64,000 nt of DNA, from the NCBI GenBank assembly GCA_022578965.1, contig MU400520.1, positions 310,001-374,000 on the forward strand, written 5' to 3'. A model generated the notes under the pieces. That model was not told the DNA's origin. It worked only from the letters and a program-made list of their open reading frames with translations, and did no database searches. Each line of letters opens with the position of its first letter. The stretch's first letter is position 1. Below are positions 22,906-34,599 of the stretch, piece after piece. The stretch comes from Xylaria sp. FL1777. Lineage: Eukaryota > Ascomycota > Sordariomycetes > Xylariales > Xylariaceae. Made by a program: the position numbers and the translations under genes.

Positions 22906-25900
22906 ATGGCCGTGGCACAGTCCTCTCTCATGTATACTGACATGCCTCTTGCGATTCTAACCACACCGCAATTTGAGACAGGCGAGGTAACCCCAAATTT
23001 CGATGCCATTACAGGTACTATCACTAATGAAGATTGTTAGACAGACCCCTTCACGATTGAGGCCTCACACATGGTTTTAAGCCATAATGCATTCATCCGG
23101 GGTTTCAATAGCATTTACCAACAAGCGCCGCGTGTACAGGCTGCAGACAAGGCCGATTTTGTAGGGTACTGTCTTGCCTGGCACGATTGCGTTGAAGCGC
23201 ATCACCGCTTCGAGGAAACAGAGCTTTTTCCAGCTATCAACAAGGCATGTGGGAGAACCGAGCTGATGAGCACTGCCGTGAAGGAACATGGTAAGTGCAT
23301 GCCAACACGGTGCAAACGACATAATTAATCCCGTCTCCGTTTGGTGTGTAGCTGTCAGACGGATATTAACCCACAACCGGGCTCGGGCCATTACCACCCG
23401 AACCAGCGCGTATGAAGTCAGACTATTGGTTTATGATAGTTACCTGTGATATAGTTGCATATGTAGCAAACCTAACAGCTAAAGAAAGTCCTAGATTGTA
23501 TAATAGCTTAACAGGTTAAAGCTTAAACATTGTATAAAACTATTCGTTTATAAAAGGACTAGAAATTTCTAAGTTTAAAGGAAAAACTTAAAAGAACTAT
23601 AGCTTTAAGACTTTTAAAGAATTATTAGTTAAATAATAATATAACTAAGTTTTAAGCTTTTTATTAGAGCTTTTATTATAAATAATTTTTTAACTTTTTA
23701 AAAATACTACTTATTTATAATAAACTTAAGCTATATATTTGCTTTTATATTTAGCTATATATATATTTTTTTTTATTTATTAGCTATATAATTAGCTTAA
23801 GTTAATAAGCTTGCTTAGCTTTTAGTAAAAACTTTTATTATTTAGCTTTAAAACAAAAATTTAAAAAAAAAGAACTTTAATAAAAAAGATTTAAAGAAAT
23901 TAAGCAGCAAAAAAAAAAGCAAACTTAACACTTTATAAAAAGAACTAAAAAACGCTAATTATAATTTTAAGCTTACTGCAAAAAAACTTAATAAGCTATA
24001 TTTTTTTATATAATTATATAATTTTTTAGCTACTTTAAAACTTATGCATAACAAATAGTTGCTTAGTTTTTTTAAAGACTTTTTTTTTATTAAACAAATA
24101 TTTAATTTTATTAACTTTTTTGTATAAAAAGCAAAAAAAGCTAAAAAAAAAATACAAAATAATATAACTAAATTAACTATTTAAAAAAAAAAAAGAAACT
24201 TTAATAATATTTTTATATTTTATAACTTTTTTATGTTTAATAATATAAATAATAAAGATTTTATAATATTAAATATTATAATTGCAAATTTACTTAAGTA
24301 GCTAATAAAAATTTATAAGTAAATATAATTTGCTTATAATAATATATAAGCTTTTATAAAATATATAAAATTTATAAGCTAAGCATAACGTTATAAGTTA
24401 TTTATAATATATAAAGTAATTTAAACTATATATAATTTTGTTATAGGATTTTTTTAAACTTAAACTAAAATAATATAAAACTAAATTAAAAAGTTTTAAC
24501 AAAAAATAATTTAAAGAAGTATTACTTTTTTTAAAAAAATATAAAGAACTATTGCTTAATTAGCTATTAATGCTTAAGCAAAAAAACAAGCTATTACTTA
24601 ATTAAAAAAAGTAGCTAATTATTACTATTATATTTTTAGTATTCTTTAAAAAAAAATAGCTAAACAAAAATAAGCTTGCTAAAAAAACTAAAAAATAATT
24701 AATAGTTAAGCAGCTATAAAAAACAAACAAATTAATTAGTTATTTAATTGTTTTTATGCTAATTTATTTTAACTAAAAAAGCTTTATATATATATATAAG
24801 CTGCTTTTATTAAATTTTATAACTAGTTAAATAATTATTAATAGTTAAATGTAAATTTAATTATAAAAAAGCTTTAATTATAAAGTATTATTATTAGTTT
24901 TGTAAGCTAATTTTTTATAAAGTAATTAACTTTTAAAAAAAAGCTTTAAAAGTAAATTATAAATAAAGCATTATAAGTTATTTAAGCTTGCTTTATTATT
25001 AAAGCTTTAAAAGCTTAATATATAGCTACTTATATTATATTTAAAGTTATTATAAAACTAGCTTTTAATGGAGATTTTAGGTTTATTACAAGGTTTGCTT
25101 TAAGAAAAAACTTTAATAATTTTAATAAAAATAATAATTTTTTTGCAAGGAAATTATTTTGTAGTTTTTTTAAAAAACTGCTTAAAAGCTTGCAAAAACT
25201 AACTAAAAAAAATAGCAATTTAGATAATAAATTACTTTTTAAAACATATAATTGCTTTATAAAAGCTATTTTAAAAGCAATTAATAATTTTATGCTTAGT
25301 ATAACTACTTTTAACTTTGTTTAATTAAATAAGCTATAAATTTATAATAGTAAAAATTTTGCTAAGTTTTTACTATAGTAATAAAAAGTATAAAACTATA
25401 TAAAAACGTACGCAAAAAGTTTTTTTTTAAATAAGCACTAAATTAATTAAATTGGTTTTTTTTTAATAAATAAAGCTTTATTATAGCATTAGTTATACTA
25501 AAAGTAAGTTTATTAAGTTAATATTATAAATAACTAAATAGCTTATTAAATAGCTATAAAAGCTTGTTTTAAAAACTTATTAGTTATTTTTTAATTAGTA
25601 AATAAACTAATAAAAATAACATATAAAAGTAATATAGCTTAGTTTTTTACTAAGGTTTTTAATTTTAATAATTTTATAAAATAGTTTAAATTTATGTTTT
25701 AAACTTTTATTATAAAACGCTTACTAAAAGAATTAATTAAAATAATATATTATATATATAAAACAATACTATAAAACAACAGTGATTTTTTAAATGCTAT
25801 TTAAAAAGCTAGCATAACTTATAAAAACATGTTAATATACTTAGGTTTTTTTTTAAAAAGCAAGCTTAGTTTAAAAAAAAAGCTTTTAAAACTAAGCTAA

Positions 25901-28900
25901 TTTAACTATAATAAAAAGAATTACTTTTGCTTAAGCTAAAATTTATTTTTAAAAAGCAAGTTAAGCAATAATAAAAAATCTAACAAATTTACTAAAATAA
26001 TATTAAACTTAAAAAATAAAAAGTAAGCTAATATTATTATAGCTTTTAAAAATATAAACTAAGCTATAATTAACTAATAAAAAAAAAATAAAGTTAACTA
26101 TTAGTAGTGCAGTTAAAACAATTATTATATTTTAGCTTGCTACGTAAAAAAAAATATTGCTAAAAAAGAATTACTTTTAGTTTTTAAAAGAACTTTTGCT
26201 ACTAAACAAAAAACTACTAAAGAAAAGCTTGCTTTAAGCGCAACTAAAAAAGCTAAAATTAATATAATTATAATAAACGTGCTTATATTTTAGTTTGTAA
26301 AGCTAAATAACTTTAATTTAAATTTTTAATAAGTTTTTATAAAGTATTGCATAAAAATAATTAGCTTATAAAAGGTAATTTTGCTTACGTATATAACTTA
26401 AAGCATAATAAAAACTAGCTAAATAATTTAGCTAAACAAAAAAATTAAAAGCTTTAATTAAGTTATTAACTTATTATTTTTATAACTTTTATATATAATA
26501 ATTAAGAATATTTTATATAAGTACTTTTAAACATAAAAAGTATAGTTTTAGTAATATTAATTAATAAAGCAAAACAATAAAAGCTATTTTTTATTAAGTA
26601 GTTATAGCTTTAATTTATAATTACATTTAATGCATTATATATATAAAAGGCAAAAAAATATTATATAAAAAAAATAGTTTTTTGCTATTAAAAAAACTAC
26701 TTTATTTGCTTTAGCTTTAAACTTAGCAAATTTAATAGCAATTATAATGTGCTATTTTTTTAATAGTAGCTAAAATAATACTTTTTTGCTTGCTTTTTTA
26801 AAAAAGCAAACAAGATTATTTTTTTTTTTAAGCGTTACTAAAAATACTATATAAGTTAAGCTTTATTTAACTTAAAAACAGCTAAAATTATAATAACTTT
26901 GTTAAATAAAGCAGTAAAAAATGCGCTAAACTAAGTTTTAAAGAAATTTAAGAAATTTTTATTAATTATAGCAAAAGTAGCAGTATAAAAGCTACTAAAC
27001 TACTAACTATAAAACTATATAATTAATATAATTAAAAGCAAAATAGCTTTTTAAGGACTTTTTTATATTATAAGTAATTAAAAGCTTAATACTTTAAAAC
27101 TATAGTTAAAAAACATGCTAAAAATATAACGTATTAAAAAATTTACTTTATTATATAGTGTTTTTTTTATGTTTATAAAAAAAAAAGACTTTAATAATTT
27201 TTTTAAACTAGTTATAAATTATTAAGAACTTAATGTAGTTATAATATTTATTTAATACTTTATTTTTTTAATTTTAGAATTATAAGCTTGCTTTAAAACA
27301 GCTAAATAGTTCTTAAAAATAAACTTTAAGTTAGGATTTTATTTTATAAAAATTAAGAAAAAATATAAATAAAAAACGGCTTTTTGCTATAAATATAAAC
27401 TATTTAAATATATAGTTATGCTAATAGAACTAATTAATGCTTTTGTAACTTTTTAGTTAATAATAAACTATATTTTTTGCAACTTTATTAATGCTAGATT
27501 ATTAGTATATTTTAATAATTTTTTTATATATGCTAATATTTAAGAAAAACATAACTAACTAATTAAAAAAATATTATAATGATTTATTAAGTATAATTTA
27601 GCTGTTGTACTATAAAAATGCAAATAGCAAGTATAAAAAGTTAAGTTTTTAAACTATGTTATAAGCTTAAAAAGTATTTTTATAGCATAAAACAAAGTAA
27701 ACTATATTATTTAATAAAAACTTTTAAGCACTTTAAAAAAATTGCAGTAGTTTGTTAGTTTTATTAACTTTTATTAAAAGTTTATTTAAAAGTTCTTTTT
27801 AATTATAAAACTATTTATAAATGCTAATAAAATGAACTAAAAGCAATAAAAATAAATAAATGCTATAAATAAGGCTTTTTTTAAACTAAAATATAGATTT
27901 ACTACTGCTTTTATTTTAGTTTATTTTGATTTATTTTAAGTAGCATACGTAAAAACTAACGCTTTTAACTTTGCTTTTAATGCAGTATTATTTTAAAAAA
28001 ACAATAATAGAAAACTATACCTTGTAGTATTTTATTTTTAAAAATTTATGCTTGCAAAAATAAACTATAAAATATATAATAAAGAATTATTTGCTATAGT
28101 AGATTTATTTAATTAATAGCGTTAGTACTTTAAAAGTGCTAAATATTAAATTAAAATTTATTTAAACTATTAAAACTTGTTATATTTTATTACTGCTAAA
28201 GTGCTAAATTAACAACAAGCTAAATAAGCTTAATAACTAGCAATATATTGGTTTATTATTAATTATAAGCTAAAATAGCTTAATAAAAAAGCTAATATTA
28301 TATTATGCTTTTTTTAATACTGCTTTAAGAAAAAAAGAAATAAAAACTAGCTAATTAAGTTAGTTTTATAAAATAAGCATTTTTTGCATAACAAAAGAAC
28401 TATATTTAATATAGCAGTATTAATATTGCTTACTTTAAAATAACTTTGCAGTTTTTTTATACTAAACTAGCTGCTAAAATTTGTTAAAAGGATTAAAAAA
28501 GCAGCTAAAAATAACTTAGAATATATAATTTAAAAAAAAAAACTCTTTAAAGATATAAAACTCTAAAATAACTTTTTATATAAAAAAGAACGCTTATAAG
28601 TACTTATTACTATTTAACAAAATATAATAAGATTTAAATATAATATAAAAATAATAAAACATATAAGCATAAATAAAACATTAAAACTTATTACTTAGAA
28701 TTTTTAGTAACTAAACATTAAAAAAACTATATAAAAATTTATTTATAAATGCTTTAGTTGTTAATAAAACAAAGCGCTATATTATATATTTTATAAACTT
28801 TTATAACTTATAAAACTATACTACGTTTTATAGCAGTTAATTATAATAAACTTTATTATAAACTTACTTTTTTTTAATAAATGTAATTTTATATAAATAA

Positions 28901-30738
28901 TAGTAAATTTTTTTATAAAAATAAAATACTTTATTTTATTAAAGGTTAACAAAAAAAAAACTAAAAATTTAATAAAAATATTTGCAAAATTTTATTAAAA
29001 ACTATATAGTATACCTTTTAATATTATTTTTAATAAAGATTTTAAGTTTATAAGCTACTTTTAAAAGAACTTTCTAAAGCTTATTAAAGTTAAACTTTAA
29101 ATAAGTATTGCTTTTTATTTTTAAATTAACAGTTAAATAAAACAACTTAATTAAATCTTTAAAATATACTTAAAAACGTTTATAAATTATAAAATAACTA
29201 ACTAAAAAAACTTTTTACTAACTATAAAGTTTGTATATAATAATGCTATATTTGTTTTAACTTATATATTTTTATTTTATATTAATTATAGTTATTATTT
29301 AGTAATATATAACTTATTTTTAAGTATACTACGTAATTTAGCTAATAATTTATATACTTATTAAATAACTAAAGTTTATAAAAAAGCTAAGCTATAGTTA
29401 AACAAATTTAAACAATAAATAAAGAAATAAGCAAACAAAAAACAATAAAAAATATTACTTTATAAACTTAACTAGTTAGTTATATTAAATGCACGTTATA
29501 TTAAAACTAAAAAACTTGCTAAAAAACTAAACAAAAAAATATTAAAACTTTTTAAAATTTAAAAAATAATTTTTTTTACTGCTATTAAGCTATTATTACT
29601 TAAAAGTTAAAAAATCTATAATTTATTTTACGTTTTATTTATTAAGCTTTATTATGCTAGCAATTAAGTACTACTTAATTTTAACTAGGTTTTATAAAAA
29701 GTGCTTTTAATTAAAGCAAAAAACTACTAAGTAAAAAAAATCAAAAATTCTATAAAAACCTAAAAAAATATTAAATATTTAGTTAAATAAAAAAGTTAAC
29801 TAGCTAAATAACACTAAACTTAAAAACCTTTTAATTATATATTTATTAATAGTACTAAAGCTTTTATATAAAACTTTTATTAATATAATCTTAGCAAACT
29901 AGCAAACCTTTAAAGTTTAAATTAAAAACTTTAATATTGCTTAAAGTTAAGCTTAAAAAAAAAAAAAAATAATGTTAAATAAATATTAACTTATAATTAA
30001 GCTTAAGCTATTATTACTTAAACTAGCATATATAAAGTTAAATTATTAATTTATAATAGTTATTTATAATATAGTTATATATATAGTAAACTTAATAGCT
30101 AAAAAAAGTCCTAAATTATATAATAGTTTAACAGGTTAAAGCCTAAACATTATATAGAACCATTTGTTTATAAAAGGACTAGAAATTCCCGAGTTCAAAG
30201 GAAAGACTTAAGAAAACTATGGCTTTAAGACCCCTAGAGAATTATTAGTTAAATAACAATATAACTAAGTTCCAAGCCCTTTACTAGAGCCCTTGTCACA
30301 GTAGCACAGTTTCATGGCGGCATGGACCGAATGAAGGCTTATTTGCAGCATGAGGGAGCCAACTTCAAAGCTGATGAACTGGTCGCTATCCTGGACTCAT
30401 TCAAGGACGCCTTGCATTCCCATCTCAAAGCCGAGCCTCCTTCTATTGTCGCACTCAGGCAGTACAGTACAGCTGAGAGACCGATCGATATCCTGGGAAT
30501 TTCTGACGCAGCTGGGAAGAAGCAAGTCACCCTGAGCTTTGTGTTCAACGTGCTGCCCGTGTTTCTCCTAAACATGGATACGGTAGACTTCGAAGGAGGC
30601 ATGTGGCACGAAGTATTCCCGCCATTCAAGGGGTTAGTTAAATGGATTTTCACAAGAGCTGTTCCAGCGTGGCATTGGCGCAGGTGGCGGTTTGTGTCGT
30701 GTTCTGCCGAGGGGAGGACTAAGCAGCTAGCGGTTTGA
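22906..30738 (+). CDS. Hemerythrin-like HHE protein, split by a retrotransposon at a splice acceptor
   Basis: Exons 22906-22986, 23041-23290 and 30305-30738 join in frame to 254 residues, about the size I expect for fungal HHE proteins. Metal-ligand motifs are intact: LSHNAFIRGF, HDCVEAHHRFEETELFP, then across the insertion VKEHAQFHGGM, and LHSHLKAE. The C-terminus has EGGMWHEVFPP and WRRWRFVSC as usual. Before insertion, intron 2 was 61 bp (GTAAGT at 23291, GTAG at 23348-23351). The element entered at the intron-exon joint and its 5-bp target duplication GTAGC restores the acceptor at 30301-30304, so the intron is now about 7 kb. Use of the near acceptor would read into the LTR and stop after some 30 codons. 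Whether the long intron is spliced is unknown. Family function: binding of O2, iron or NO-type ligands; the role here is not known. Confidence 0.8.
23348..23352. repeat. Target-site duplication, left copy
   Basis: GTAGC directly before the 5' LTR. It contains the original intron's acceptor AG. The same five bases occur at 30301-30305. Confidence 0.9.
23353..23680 (+). repeat. 5' LTR of the chromovirus
   Basis: 328 bp, aligning without gaps to the 3' LTR at 29973-30300. Its outer part (to about 23540) is nearly unmutated, while its inner part is converted to A+T. Differences from the 3' LTR are almost wholly C/T or G/A transitions. Confidence 0.93.
23681..29972 (+). pseudogene. Fossil gag-pol of the chromovirus
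   Basis: Internal region between the LTRs. Tryptophan, glutamine and arginine codons have become stops and aspartates have become asparagines, as C-to-T and G-to-A change predicts; for example the RT active-site YFDD reads YFNN. Gag could not be recognised in the first 3 kb. Short open frames here are chance products of the base composition. Confidence 0.85.
29973..30300 (+). repeat. 3' LTR of the chromovirus
   Basis: 328 bp. It is the mirror of the 5' LTR in damage: the inner part is heavily mutated, while the last 120 bp or so next to the host exon are nearly intact. Confidence 0.93.
30301..30305. repeat. Target-site duplication, right copy, carrying a restored splice acceptor
   Basis: GTAGC directly after the 3' LTR. 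Bases 30301-30304 (GTAG) act as the acceptor, and C at 30305 is the first exon base of the hemerythrin-like gene. Confidence 0.9.
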
Positions 30739-31765
30739 ACTATACCAGTACTTGCCTTGCTAATGCACCTTTTCAGCGCACTTATCACCAAATGCGCCCG
30801 CTAAGAATCCATAGGCTCTGACATTTTTATACCTAAATTTTACAAATCATAATGAATTGGATATATCCTGAGTTCAATAGGAAGACATTATAGAAGAAAT
30901 GAAATCAAAATATTTTTCCATGTCCATATTTCCGCGTCTTGATTCTGTCTTCAGGCCCTTCATGTTCGCCAAAGCTGAAACCATGTTAAGGCCATTTGGT
31001 CCCTGGCGTTTAAGCCGAGTTGGCCGTCTACCGAATACAGGATACAGATTCATTTCCAAAACTTGTATCTGTTAGACACAAGGCGTAGCCCACAAATGAC
31101 CTGCAATTAACCGGTGACGTTAATCTTCTGGGGCAGTGGTAAATCTTACAACACCTGAATGAAGCTGTACTTCCGAAAATCTAGCCCATGTTTGCTTTTA
31201 TAGAAAATAAAAATGTCCGAAATATGAATGCTAAAACAGTTGGATTACAAGAAGCTGCAACTTACCTAACAATGACTTGCTCACCATGACTCATTTCATT
31301 GTAGCTTCAATTGAATGATACATAAGATAACAAATTCAATGCATCCATCTCTGCATAGCTAATGGAGAAGTTTTAAATGGAAAGCATATCTCTTTCCCGT
31401 ACTATGTATGCACTTCCGCGATACGTAATGTAAGGAGAGCTATGCAGTACAACACTAAAAATACATCAATGCTCCCTAATAGTCGCATACATTGTAGCAA
31501 ACATTGAATTTTACGCAGACAAGCAATCCTCTTGTAGACAGGGATGAATTTATGATTTCTCATTTGTGAACTTTCCATCGATGGTAGAAATCTATTCAAG
31601 TACAACGAGACAGCTTCCTTTTTATCTTCCATCTTCATCTCGTCTCCGGTTTTCTCCTTCCGCATTGCCACCCACTGACTACTCCCTGTGAAGTCTTCAT
31701 ACTCTTCAATAAGAGGACGATGCGTAGGTTTTATCTGATGGCCTAATGTTCTTCACCTGATATTA
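30739..31765. other. Intergenic, nothing recognised
   Basis: 1 kb downstream of the hemerythrin-like gene. An 89-codon minus-strand frame at 31402-31671 has no recognisable features and is not called. Confidence 0.5.
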
Positions 31766-32200
31766 ATGCTTTTGATGCCAGCGTCCAATATCATGTCTAG
31801 CTCCAGTGCCAGCCAAAGCACCGCGGGGCACATCATGAACTACGTCACCCACGCAAACTTCGGGAGGAACTCGGTGCAACAGTTTTTCCCCGTTCTCTCT
31901 GACCCAAATCACCAAATCTTCCGGGACTTAATCGAAGACCTGAAGCAGACCAACTATCAACTTCCACCCCTCTATTCGTCGTTCGACAACTTCAAAGAGT
32001 ACTTTTACCAAGTATATAAGTTAGAAAATCGGCTCATAGCACTCCACCGCATGTCTTCCGCTCTCGGCACATTTTGTCCAGAGCTCACCGAACAGCAAGT
32101 CGAGTGTAAGAGGGAGCACTATGAGACTTACGGCATGTTTCCCCCCACCTCCATTCTCTGTATCTTCAGTGGACATCCAGCTAACCTATATGTCATTTGA
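31766..32200 (+). CDS. Hypothetical protein, structure uncertain
   Basis: An open frame of 144 residues; a better start may be the ATG at 31793 (MSSSSASQSTAG). Composition looks protein-like, with amphipathic helices (HQIFRDLIEDLKQTNYQLPP, YFYQVYKLENRLIAL). A possible donor GTGTAAG at 32102 and acceptor TAG near 32205 would lead to a helical continuation (EYKELWRDIKRQ), but no splice I tried keeps the frame cleanly. Family not recognised. It could be a real gene with an unresolved intron or a decaying one. Confidence 0.35.
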   Translation: MLLMPASNIMSSSSASQSTAGHIMNYVTHANFGRNSVQQFFPVLSDPNHQIFRDLIEDLKQTNYQLPPLYSSFDNFKEYFYQVYKLENRLIALHRMSSALGTFCPELTEQQVECKREHYETYGMFPPTSILCIFSGHPANLYVI

Positions 32201-33679
32201 ATAGAAGAATACAAGGAGCTGTGGCGAGACATCAAAAGGCAAATCAGAAGCCTATCTGTGCAAGGGCCCCATCATATCGAAAGTATAATACCGGCCATGT
32301 GCGGAAGGACCAGGGGGTGACAACGGAACCCAATATTAAGAAGTCATATGGACCAGCAGCGGCACAAGCCTAGGGAGAAACACTAAGAGATTGTGTATAT
32401 TCAAGTTATCCATTTGAAAGGGTACACTAGAGCTCAATTATCTCGGGAGCATTATGAACTGAGGCTATGGATATGGATACCCGGACGGACCATGCGAATA
32501 CGTCCTAAAATGGAGTCTCAGGGAAAAGGAACCAACTGAATTGGCGGTCGGAATATGAGGTGGAGAGAAAGAGGGTGGGTGCATCGGGACTTAGACTCTC
32601 TGCAGACACTCACGCAATACACAACACGAGTACTAATCTCGAGATGTAGAATGATTCACTATCGCTACGTGCTAACGTCTGCGACGTAATGTCCACATAT
32701 GCAAAATTGAACACCTGGTAGGAAAGTATCTGCTGACTCATTGTAGAGGTGCAATGGTTTTGCCCTTGTGTTGTAGCTGCAAGGCTTCTGGTTCGCTATT
32801 AGCACGTTAACTTACTAAAGCACTTGTTTATTTTTATTTTTATTTTAAAAAAAAGAAAGAAGGAAAGAAAGAAAGAGGCATTTAAAATCATTTAAAGCAT
32901 ATTCCATATAAATAAATGTCAAGGTGTTGGTATAGAAGCCTCTAAGACTAGAGGTTGTGGTATCCGAAACGGAGTCCCCTATACTATGTTTGCCCCATAG
33001 GGCGGACACGTTCACTTGAAGCTCACCTTATAACACTTAGGCAAAATTACTGATTGAGCTCATTCTTGGAGTAATGCCAACGAAAAATAGTGCGCTGTAA
33101 CAGCTGCCTCTTACCCCGCATCTCGCAGAATGAGCTAATGCATATTCGCCGTGCATGCGGGGTCATGGCTAACCCCGCCTAATAGCGGCTCAATATCCCC
33201 TTACCTATGTATTCAGCATCTAGCCTAGATAGCGATAGCTAAACGCCTCATTTTAAGGGCTGCTAGCATGCTCTAGCAGCATAGATATGCCAGCCCATAC
33301 GAAGCTTGTAAGAACAGAAGATAATATAACCGGGCAGGCCCCCCTTTACAGGTGAACTAAGGGGTCGTAAGTAATGGAAAAGGGGGTTTTTCTTCTTTTT
33401 TTTTTTTTTGGCACGTGTTTAGATTTAAAGAAATATCAAAATACCACCCAAGTTTTCCCTGAATACCATGCCAGGGTGGCTAGGTTGGCATCTACACGGG
33501 CCACCCTCGGATTTATATCGCGCCGTACCGACCATATTACCAATTCCTGGTTATTACGCATGGGGCATTCCATCTCTGTTTCTAATAGCTCGCCCAAATA
33601 GTCGTAGACCATCATTATTAGAATACAACCCTGCATTTTAACTTTCTCGCACTCGTCTCAATAGATTGAAACTGACAAC
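32201..33679. other. Intergenic with microsatellite and nested inverted repeats
   Basis: It holds an A/GAAA-rich microsatellite at about 32847-32877, a long T run near 33400, and a cluster of inverted repeats between 33057 and 33178: AGCTCATTCT with AGAATGAGCT, and ACCCCGCAT with ATGCGGGGT. No gene was recognised. Confidence 0.5.
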
Positions 33680-34292
33680 ATGTCCACCGACGAAAACCCG
33701 AATACGCCCAAACGGATCGTGTTGCAAACAAAAACACATCAAGTCCCGGGCGATGATTATCATGAACGATGCGGAAATATGAAGAACCTCCTTTGCCAAC
33801 ACCTTTGGAATCGAGATTTCGACTATAGCCAGGATCGCTGGCAAGAGTATGGGGCTGCCTTTGCCTACGAAGGTCGACGCTGTTACTTTCTTCTTGATCA
33901 CGGCCAGTCTACTAGTAATGATGTCCCAGTCCTTTGGTACAAATGGACTGGCAATTCATTGTAAGATATCTAGCACGCTCATTCGATATCACGGTTGGTC
34001 CTAACATTAAAATACCAGTAAACTTATTGAAGGCCCTCTACCTGCCCAAATGCGTGCCAGACTCAAGGGTTACCCGTTCATTCGCCCAAAGCGAGAATCG
34101 TTACAGGCCAAGGAATCACCACCTCCAGATGTCGCGACCAGACGTCAAATGATTCGATACAGGCTCCGTTCTAATATGAAAATTGCACCCATAGAGCTTG
34201 AGCTTTTGAAAAATCCCGACCAGGTAGCGTTACTCAAGGCAGAAGTTGATCCGAAGTTCTGGGACCAGATCGATCAGCTTGCGCAGCGCTGA
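33680..34292 (+). CDS. Uncharacterised 184-residue protein
   Basis: Exons 33680-33960 and 34019-34292 (intron with GTAAGA donor, CTAAC branch site and CAG acceptor, phase 2) join in frame. The protein begins MSTDENPNTPKRIVL, contains a Trp/Tyr-rich central part (DRWQEYGAAFAYEGRRCYFL, PVLWYKWTG) and ends in a charged helical tail (DPKFWDQIDQLAQR). No signal peptide or membrane segment. I do not recognise the family. The well-formed intron and clean joining frame argue that it is a real gene. Confidence 0.6.
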
Positions 34293-34371
34293 AATGCTAA
34301 GGTATAGTTCGAGTGATGGAGAAGCTTATTGTTGATGGTTCAGACCTGGCCACTGCTGTGCTTCTTGCATC

Positions 34372-34599
34372 TTACGCATCGCTATCATCGCTATCGGGCG
34401 GCGTTGGTAAATGTGCACAATCCTCGCATCTCTCATCCATATCTTCGGTATGGTGAATAACACCTGCTTGGTAGTTATCACAATTTGCTGAGCCTTCCTC
34501 GTTTGGCCTAGGGTTTGATTCACTCCAGTCATCACACGCATAAAATGTTGCGAATGTCAAGTGCCCACAGTTCCAAAGTTTCCAAACTTCCTGGCACAT
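34372..34599 (-). CDS. Small Cys/His-rich protein
   Basis: A 75-residue frame beginning MCQEVWKLWNCGHLTFATFY, with Cys at 2, 11, 22 and later CDN and CEDC. The N-terminal pattern (MC, about eight residues, CGH, then Cys) is familiar from short uncharacterised fungal proteins that probably bind a metal. The acidic tail ends DSDDSDA. No introns needed. Function unknown; short length keeps confidence moderate. Confidence 0.45.
   Translation of the reverse strand: MCQEVWKLWNCGHLTFATFYACDDWSESNPRPNEEGSANCDNYQAGVIHHTEDMDERCEDCAHLPTPPDSDDSDA

Larger units (their letters stand above)
23353..30300 (+). mobile_element. Ty3/Gypsy chromovirus LTR retrotransposon, RIP-inactivated
   Basis: Length 6948 bp, bounded by two 328-bp LTRs (TGTCAG start, TTGTCACA end) and a perfect 5-bp duplication. 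The interior is overwhelmingly A+T with scattered stops in every frame. Fossil pol order is readable on the plus strand: reverse transcriptase YFDD as YFNN at 27508-27519; RNase H near 28079-28270 (KELFAIV, then LLYF.TAKVLN and QQA); integrase GPF/Y-like region near 29480-29720; chromodomain-like KYLVK at 29773-29787. RT before RNase H before integrase is the Ty3 order. An A-rich purine tract at 29955-29972 precedes the 3' LTR. No intact protein remains, so the copy is dead. It lies in the same orientation as the host gene. Confidence 0.93.

Noticed and set aside
25030..25218. Open frame inside the retrotransposon
   Set aside because: It consists almost only of Phe, Leu, Lys and Asn from A+T-rich DNA on the strand opposite to pol; a composition artefact.
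31402..31671. 89-codon minus-strand frame
   Set aside because: Start and end fit, but no homology or splice context; not enough to call.
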